Shown in pieces: positions 57,205 to 64,000 of a DNA stretch of 64,000 bases. Both the position numbers and the translations under genes were made by a program. The notes under the pieces were generated by a model. That model ran no database searches. It saw only the letters and a program-made list of their open reading frames with translations, and was not told the DNA's origin. Each line of letters starts with the position of its first letter. Position 1 is the first letter of the stretch. The stretch lies in contig OZ234493.1 of assembly GCA_965153455.1 (NCBI GenBank), forward strand, positions 19,086,213 to 19,150,212, read 5' to 3'. This DNA is from Sphagnum compactum. Lineage: Eukaryota; Bryophyta; Sphagnopsida; Sphagnales.

Positions 57205-57440
57205 TTTAATGTAGCCTAAGTGTTGGTCATCCATAGCAAGATGTTAAAAAAAAATTCTCTCAATCATCCCTAGGAAGATTTAGCCAAATCTGGCTATGAA
57301 CCAAATATGAAGTACAAATCTTGAATGAACCTTCTATATACTTATGGCAACACACTGAAAACCAAATATAGAAATCTCAATATTTTTCCTATATGTTTTT
57401 CTCTCTTTTGGGAATTGAAACAATAAATAAATAAATAAAT
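57205..57440. repeat. Copy of the dispersed TAGCCAAA repeat family
   Basis: The order is tgtagcctaagtgttggtca, tccatagcaagatgtt, caatcatccctaggaagatt, tagccaaatctggctatga, then aatcttgaatgaaccttcta. It matches 29350-29625 in the same orientation. Confidence 0.6.
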
Positions 57441-57540
57441 TATTGAAACCAGTGTTGTACTGGTATCATCTTTTAGATGTACTAGTCTGGCACAAGTAAT
57501 GCAGAGTTCAGAAATTTTAAGGGACAGAATGGTATGAGTA

Positions 57541-57561
57541 ATATATATATATATATATATA
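57541..57561. repeat. (AT)n microsatellite
   Basis: An uninterrupted AT dinucleotide run of about 20 bp in intergenic DNA. Confidence 0.9.
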
Positions 57562-57865
57562 ATGAATAGCCCAGACTATTCTATATATATTCCAGGAAAT
57601 GCCAATATTCATTTGAATTTGAATTTTAAAAATGATATATCCACTAGTATGCAATAATTGGATAGTTCAAGTATGTAGCAGGTTTTTTTTTCACATTTAA
57701 CATGAAACATCCAACATAGCCAACAATATTGAAAATTTTGAGTTTCAATAAAAATATTTGTAATAAAGTTAAGGAAACACAACATCATTATCTTGAGTTT
57801 GATCATGAAGGTGGGTGAATTTTTTTTTAAATAGTTCAAAAAACACGTTGCATTAAATGAGGAAT

Positions 57866-57906
57866 GAAACTCAAATTATCACAAAATTTAATGTAATTTG
57901 AGTTTC
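57866..57906. repeat. Perfect 13-bp inverted repeat
   Basis: gaaactcaaatta (57866-57878) and taatttgagtttc (57894-57906) are exact reverse complements with a 15-base loop. It may be a small foldback element. A MITE-related block (gggggtgaaaggagg) lies 170 bp to the right. Confidence 0.65.
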
Positions 57907-58049
57907 ATCTTGTTTTTTCTCTTTTTTTGGAGCACATTCATTACTCTTATGCTTATTAGTACGATAATTATTTCAAATCTTGTGCATTAAATTTTATGGT
58001 ATTGAGTTTCAAGCATGATTTAGTAAAATTTCTTCATTTTGCAACTAGC

Positions 58050-58130
58050 AAGGTTTGAAGTTGAAATAAGGGGTAGGGGGTGAAAGGAGGGCCCAAAGGA
58101 AAGGTCACTTTATGGACTTTTTTAATATGC
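58050..58130. mobile_element. MITE fragment related to the element at 9389-9602
   Basis: aggggtagggggtgaaagga, gggcccaaaggaaaggtcac and tttatggactttt match the right-hand part of the 9.4-kb MITE (ggggttaagggggtgaaagg, aggcccaaagacagggtga, gactttctga). The left end was not found, so this is called a fragment. Confidence 0.4.
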
Positions 58131-60374
58131 TCAATGTTTTTATTGCTTGCACATCCAACAAAAAGGCAAAGAGATGCACCAATTTTTTGCCTCAAATGCA
58201 AGTGGCAACAAAAAAAACAAGAAATTGAAATTTTACATAGTTGTCCAATGTCAACTCAAAAAATATTGTACAAAACAAATGAATCATAAAGATTCAATAT
58301 CTAACTTCTAGAATTGTGGTTGTGGGAGTTGCACATCAACAATGAAGATCTAAAATATAGTTTGTAGAGTACATAATGGTGACAAAAGTATCATTAGAGA
58401 CAAAAAAATGTTGAAATTGTAGATTTCTTTGATACCACTTAGAAAAATTATCCCTAGAAATGAATCAACATGAATCATAAAAATTCATAACCTAACTTAC
58501 ATTATTGAAATCCCATGGATTATGTGAATTTTATATCACAATAAACATCCAAGATAATAGTATGTTGCTACAAGTTCCAATTTGTTTGCCTTACATTGCC
58601 ATGCTTTTCTTTCTTCAAAAGTAGCACTAGATTATTACACATAAATCCTTAGAAAACCATTGTTTTGAAGTTCATCTTTGTGCTCTTTTAGGATTGCATT
58701 TTCAGGTATGAAAAAATCATCAACACCTTTGTTTGTTAAACTATAATCATACATAACATAAGATGGTTAATCCTTTTGTATCATGATTAATTTGTCAAGA
58801 TTCTCCACACAAATTCAACATTGCGTCAAGCTTATTATCACACCATAAATGTAAAAAATACACCCTTTCTGAATTGGTGACCTAAGAATGCCCAAGACTT
58901 GTCAAGTTAAATATCGAACATTTGGAAATTTGTTTACATGTTTCTTCCACCACAATAAAAGAAACATTATTTCCTCTATGGAAATGGTTGATCATCATCT
59001 TTATTACCCCCATTTAACCTTACCCACTAGTTTCAGAAACATTTGTTGAAAATCTCAATACGTATTTTTAAGGTAATCTTGTTTTTTTCTATTGTTGCCA
59101 AAAGACTAACTAGATCATGAAAGAGAGACCAATATGGCTCATATGGTGGAAATGTTTGGCAAATTTGTTAAGTTATTTCATAAGAGCAATTCTGTCTCAA
59201 TGGCATGTTGGACCTTATTGGCAAACAAGAATTCATGAAGGCACATGCAAACAAGAAATGTAGCAAATGAGTCTCAGTGTGCATCAAAATGGATGAAAAA
59301 TAATTCTTCCTTTCATTCATATCAAAAATATAAATAATTTTATAATCTCAATTGAAAATATTGAAAAATGATATTTAATATGCCAAAGTAAATTTAGAAA
59401 AAATAATTCAGCGTTGAGGTGCCAAATCCATTTGGGTGCTACAATATCTATTTTTATTTGGATAGGTATTGTTTTTTGTAATTACCTTCAAGTGTGAGAA
59501 GCAATTAAACTTTTTCTTTTTCTTTGGGTTTATTTTTTGGGGTCTTTTCTTGGCTTTCAAATAGCTTGTGACAATTGCAAACATTCGGTGTCCATGATCA
59601 TATGCATGAGCTTTGTTTTGTTGTTGTAATCATGTGGTGAACAAATAAAGGGGATCAGCTCCAACTATCATAAAGCACTAAGATTGTCAAAAATTAAAAG
59701 GTGACACTAATTCCATGAAGTTCATGAAGTTCATGATAACCTTTGTTGGCCTTGCTTACCAAGGCAAGGATATCGTGTTTAGATTCATTATAGAGTATAA
59801 TAGTAACTTAAGGGAGTTTGGCCCCTACGGGAATAGAGTTCTATTTTTACATTAGGATTTTTGAAAGATGATACCTATTTTGGCTTGTGTTGAAACTTGA
59901 GATTAGTTATAGAGTTGTAATAATATCTTGGGAAGGATTTTGGTTGTTTTTAGAGGATTGTTTTCGAAGATTATATTTTTGCTATGGTGAAATATTTGAG
60001 TTTTCATCATAATTCTTCTTTTGCCTTAAGATACTTCGCAATGTAAATGGCAAGGCCACAGTATGACACACCCCCTTGTTATGCTTAGGAAGAGCAAAGT
60101 TGAGGGGGAATGGACATTCCTCAAAAAACAAATTAGCCATACGTGTCTGTCACTCTCCATTCTGGGTACTTTCTTTTGAGAACGTCCCCGACCTTCTTGG
60201 GCCTTCTTCTTTATCCTACATTTGATTCTGGATGAACCTGAGCTGTATAAAGTAGCTTTGAAGTTGCTGCATGGACGGTCGAGCCTTTTCTTGTGTCTTT
60301 TCTGATCTTGCCACCCGGAATCTGGTGCCCCATGGATCCATCCATTATTGGCCCGTGGAGTTGTTTGAAGTTTG
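58131..60374. other. AT-rich intergenic DNA, no gene seen
   Basis: No recognisable coding sequence. A minus-strand frame at 60421-60026 is basic in the middle (QKRHKKRLDRPCSNFKAT) and overlaps the start of a dispersed-repeat copy; without any domain or splice support it is not called a gene. Confidence 0.45.
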
Positions 60375-60690
60375 AACCAGCCTTTTTCGTTTACTGCAGA
60401 AAAAATTATCCAGAAAGCCAAATTAAAACACCAATTTTTTTGAAATTGCAGTGCTTTTGGAGGGTTTCAATCGTCAGAAGTGAGAACAACGAGTTAAAGT
60501 CGCTAGATTTCATATTTCGATTTTCAATGTGTAAACATAAATACAAGAAGTTGATTAAAGTTTGTAATTCATTATCTGGTTTATAGCCAGATTTAGCTAA
60601 ATCACCCATTTTTAGCTATGATCACTATTTTTTCTACATCTTTGAATTAATGATCGCCACTTTAAGCTTACATCAAAAACATATTCCTAC
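60375..60690. repeat. Copy of the dispersed TAGCCAAA repeat family
   Basis: ggtttatagccagatttagc, taaatcaccc, tagctatgatcac and gatcgccactttaagcttac appear in the same order as in the 56765-57075 copy. Confidence 0.5.
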
Positions 60691-60799
60691 AAGAATTCCC
60701 TGGAACTTGTTTCGCCAAGTTTTCCAGGAATGTGCGAGTCCCAGCTTCCATATTATATCCAAAAAATGAGTGTAAAGGTGAATTGCGACTGAAACTAGC

Positions 60800-60960
60800 T
60801 GTATAAATCCCGTTTTCACCAGTCTTCTGGAGATCGATCCACTCTCTTTCAGCCTTCACCAGCTCATCGACTCCAGTCTACTGCAGATCGATCCACTCTC
60901 TTTCAGTCTTCACCAGCTCATCGACTCCAGTCTTCTGGAGATCGATCCACTCTCGACAAG
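60800..60960. repeat. Three-copy tandem repeat, 54-bp unit, after a TATA-like motif
   Basis: agatcgatccactctctttc followed by ag-cttcaccagctcatcgac and tccagtct-ctg recurs with gatcgatcc at 60832, 60886 and 60940. A TATA-like gtataaatcc at 60800-60809 lies directly upstream, so the array may be in a leader. The DNA is GC-richer than its surroundings. Confidence 0.75.
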
Positions 60961-61126
60961 TGGGACACACGTAGGGAGGGGGGAGAATTTTGGCAGTAGC
61001 TTGGATTAGAACAATAATATATGAAAAAATGCATTTCTAGGATTTAACAAATCTGTCAGTGTAGCAACAATAATTATTAAAGTCAACACAGGATTTTATC
61101 CAACACCATCACGAAAAAGAAAGACG

Positions 61127-61231
61127 ATGAAGAATCACCACGCACGCACGCATCTCGCGGCGCTCTTATTATATCTGCAGGCTACTTTGTCAGCTTGTAA
61201 ATATATATTATTATTGATCTTTGTTGTCTAG
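61127..61231 (+). CDS. Possible first exon or short frame with a signal peptide
   Basis: A 34-codon frame reads MKNHHARTHLAALLLYLQ, then ATLSAC and KYILLLIFVV. The start is basic, followed by a hydrophobic core and an A-x-A-like ATLSA site, as in a secretory signal peptide. The sequence AGCTT|gtaaatata at 61193-61202 could be a splice donor, making this the first exon of a secreted-protein gene driven by the TATA-like motif at 60800. No second exon was found, so this is weak. Confidence 0.2.
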   Translation: MKNHHARTHLAALLLYLQATLSACKYILLLIFVV

Positions 61232-61244
61232 GAATTCTAATTAC

Positions 61245-61465
61245 TATTTTTTTGGGCTGGCTATGAATAGCCAAAAGATCACATTAAAAATTTTAAAAAT
61301 GCTAAAACAAAGTTGCTTTTTGAGATTTTTCAATAGATAGCATTCAACTCAAATTTAAGAAAAATTGTCAGATTTCTATACTTGGTCAAGTTTGTAGCCA
61401 AAAATATAGAAGAATATTATTTAACAGTTCTACTTTCCTATTCAGCTTGTAGCCAGATTTATTTA
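61245..61465. repeat. Diverged copy of the dispersed TAGCCAAA repeat family
   Basis: ctggctatgaatagccaaaa, tttttgagatttttcaatag, agtttgtagccaaaaatata and gcttgtagccagatttattt follow the family order, but the copy is degraded. Confidence 0.4.
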
Positions 61466-62385
61466 GAAATTCTAGGGTCCAGGAAGCCTTTGTGACGGAG
61501 GAAGGCATTTATTGATATAATTGCTTGTTTAGAAACACTATAATTTCTTAGGATAGGTCGGTGATCAAGACTTTTTCACATTGTAAGGAAAAAAGCCCTC
61601 TCCATATTTTGAGCTAACTATTTAGCTTGTAAACACAATTGTAAAACAAGTTTTGTCATGTTTTTTTCATGTTTATGTTTGTATCTAGCATGCTTTCATT
61701 CTTAAGTAAAATATTGTGATTCTACAGAATTCAGATTGTTTTTCAACAAGGCTTTGTCTTGATATTTCAAAACCCAAAATTTGTTGTGTTAAAAGAAGAA
61801 GTATATAAATGGCTTGATATTTCATGTGGATGAAATTATGTCAATGAGGTGTTCATTATTGATATAATTACCTACATAATCGTATATTTCATGTGTGTTA
61901 CGTTGTGCGTTCCTATGTTGATGCTTATAACAATTATTATTAATACATATTCAGAAATATCTTGAATGATACAACACATTCAAACTGAAATATGATTTTT
62001 TGTAATTATATAACAATTTAAGCTTCGAAAATATAACATAAATCACATAAACTAAATGTTTTTTTTTTTTGCATAAAATATAAAAAACTGACAATAACAA
62101 AACATGTGTGTGTTTTGAAATTTTAAATGATTTTGGATGATTTAAAATCACAAAACTTGGCATTATGTTTCATACATTAAACATTTTAAATCTTGTTCAC
62201 ATTGAAATCAATTTCAACCTAATTTAACTCAAATAACTAAAATATAAATATGTAACCCAAAAAAAACTCTTGGCAATTACATGATGTGTATGAATGCTAA
62301 ACTTAAGTCATTAGATATCCCAATTGAATAACATTAGTGTTGTTACATGGTTTCAATTTGATTTTTCTGTTAATTTCCAATTCCA
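61466..62385. other. AT-rich intergenic DNA, no gene seen
   Basis: Only short frames of biased composition; a poly(T) run at about 62058-62070. Nothing else is recognisable. Confidence 0.5.
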
Positions 62386-62389
62386 AGAC

Positions 62390-63260
62390 CTTCAAAGAAT
62401 TAATAATGGATCCAAGGGTAATAATGTCGTAACCCTAGCCTTGGGCTCACGACCAAAGCAAAGGTTTGCAAAGGCGTGGGTCAAGAGTGAAGCTTGGGAG
62501 TCACATTTCATGTTCCCAGGAGTGTAGGAAAGTGTGAGGGAATGAACCTTCACACTTCCAAATGAGCTCCCATTTTGCGAGTTGGAGTCCCGGTGGACTT
62601 TCGAATTTTTAGAGAACGATTACAAGGGTAAAAAATCATTGGATTGAAAAGTTTTTTACACCATTGAAAATCTCTTGGAACGTAGATGTCTAAAGTGCAT
62701 TCCATGACCCATTTGGGTGCTTAAAACACAAGTTATGGCCAAAAGAAGGGCCGGGAGTCAAACTGCCAATTTGACTCTCGAATTAAAAGTCGAGAATTGC
62801 TTTGATTTATTTGCATACAGGTGGTGTGCCACATATCGTTGGAAAGCTCTCGACAAGGGTTACAATGTTGCTTTAGAACTCACATTAATCGGAGGTCTGC
62901 ACAAAGAGTTATGGGCCTTCAAAGTTGTAGGAGTCTCAATTTCGAGAATTTCGGGATTCTAACTTGGGAGTCGTAGGACAAAATGACATTTTGATGCTGG
63001 CCCCATAGCCAAACACAGAGAAACTATAAAGGGAAAGGTGGTGGCTTCCCCCAAGTCCAGGTCATGGTGAGTCTTGTGAGTCTGTGTTTGCCCGTGGCTC
63101 ATCCGTGCACCAAAAATGTTCCAACTATGCACTAATCGATTTGTTGCTTGGTTTGTGCAAGTCTGTGTGAATAATTGACCCGTTTGTCATTCTTCCTAAT
63201 CCCCATCCCAGAACTCTAGCATGCCCTTCTACCTTCGAAGTGCTGCAAGTCATGGAACGT
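62390..63260. mobile_element. Possible LTR-like retroelement remnant
   Basis: A GC-richer island in AT-rich DNA contains phrases common in plant Ty3-type LTRs: tatggccaaaagaagg, cgttggaaagctctcgacaa and agttatgggccttcaaagtt, plus a TATA-like ctataaaggg near 63026. No TG...CA ends, target-site duplication, primer-binding site or second LTR was found. The call is tentative. Confidence 0.25.
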
Positions 63261-64000
63261 ACCCTAATTTTTTATCTTTCCGTTGTTTTCACATTTGGAT
63301 TCGTAGTTGAATCTACTAAAGAACTTGGGGGTGCGTCAAATCATCTTCAAAGCTTTAAGGGATTCAATTTCCAAGTTGTCAATTTTTAAAAAAAACTCAA
63401 TTATAAAAAAATATTTAAACAAAATTTTATTTAATTTTAATGACGAAAATAATTCTAAATCCAATAACTTTTGCTTTGTCATTTCAAAATTGCAAATCAT
63501 TTAATGTGCACATCATCATGCCTTGTCAAAATTTTTGTGATAGTATGAAAAATGCAACAAATAGCCCCAGAGTTTGGGACAATTAAAATGTGATCACAAA
63601 ACAAAACAAATAAAATAAAACAAAGACTAATCTTAACACAATAACCTTTCTTTATAATCATTTTCATTTTAGTCACAATCTCATTTGTGTCACCTATTAT
63701 TTTGGTAACCATCCCTTTTAGTAAGAAACACCATCTTTTAGAGTCACTTTGACATTCATTAATAACACAAAATATTTACAATTAAAAAAAAAACTATAAT
63801 GGGAGAAATTTAAAACAAATATTAGGGTTTATTAAATTATAGTTTCCTTGGGCATTGTTAGTGTTGTTATGTGTTAAGTTGTGCAAACTAACAACAATGA
63901 ATCCAATTGAAGAATTTTTAAATTTTTTTAAATTTTTTTAAAAATACAAATAAACAAAGAATGTGTGAACTTGTCAAGAAAACAAAAAATCTAGTTAACA
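63261..64000. other. AT-rich DNA at window end, no gene seen
   Basis: No feature is recognised. Several A-rich runs are present. The window ends without a visible boundary. Confidence 0.5.

Overview
The window is nuclear DNA of a land plant, most likely a non-seed plant (bryophyte, fern or lycophyte). Its genes have many short GT-AG introns and sit in AT-rich, repeat-filled intergenic DNA. Two protein-coding genes read cleanly from end to end with consistent splice phase: NOT3 of the CCR4-NOT complex (+, 41472-48478, 15 exons) and a phosphoinositide-specific phospholipase C (-, 55314-51027, 9 exons). A plastid fibrillin/PAP gene (-, 33758-30098, 9 exons) is also essentially complete, although its first exon is less certain. 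A single-exon gene for a small secreted S1/SPH-type protein lies at 7854-8285.

The most distinctive locus is 22615-28460 (+). It is an immune receptor of the hydrolase-NLR type: a SERAC1-like alpha/beta hydrolase, an NB-ARC domain with TNL-type motifs, and an LRR domain. This architecture is known from bryophytes and is the main reason for suggesting a non-seed plant. The LRR is built from 28 complete repeats of exactly 72 bp, many nearly identical. The locus looks damaged: a TAA stop sits inside the conserved motif just after the NB-ARC domain, the donor before the NB-ARC exon reads AT instead of GT although the phase fits, and the C-terminus ends abruptly after the last repeat.

Mobile DNA is prominent. 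At 12.7-16.2 kb two head-to-tail Helitron-like elements share 5' ends and 3' hairpins. They sit inside a pyrimidine-rich tandem array that resumes on the other side. The second element carries broken fragments of at least three host genes (LEUNIG, glycolate oxidase, a J-domain protein). A short-inverted-repeat family with ends resembling TAGCCAAAGTGGCTA recurs about eight times. A decayed copy of the 3' half of the fibrillin gene lies at about 2.8-7.3 kb, swollen by insertions. Several tandem arrays occur (periods of about 50, 54, 64, 72, 80, 193 and 210 bp), some inside introns.

Layout: 0-7.4 kb AT-rich DNA and the fibrillin relic; 7.5-9.1 kb the S1-like gene and its repeat-rich 3' flank; 9.4-16.6 kb MITE, array and Helitrons; 16.6-22.5 kb intergenic; 22.6-28.5 kb hydrolase-NLR; 30.1-33.8 kb fibrillin; 34-35.4 kb tandem arrays; 35.4-40.9 kb empty; 41-48.5 kb NOT3; 51-55.3 kb PLC; 56-64 kb repeats with only weak coding signals. 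The genes are unrelated single loci (mRNA decay, lipid signalling, plastid lipid bodies, immunity, secreted peptide); nothing suggests a shared pathway or cluster.
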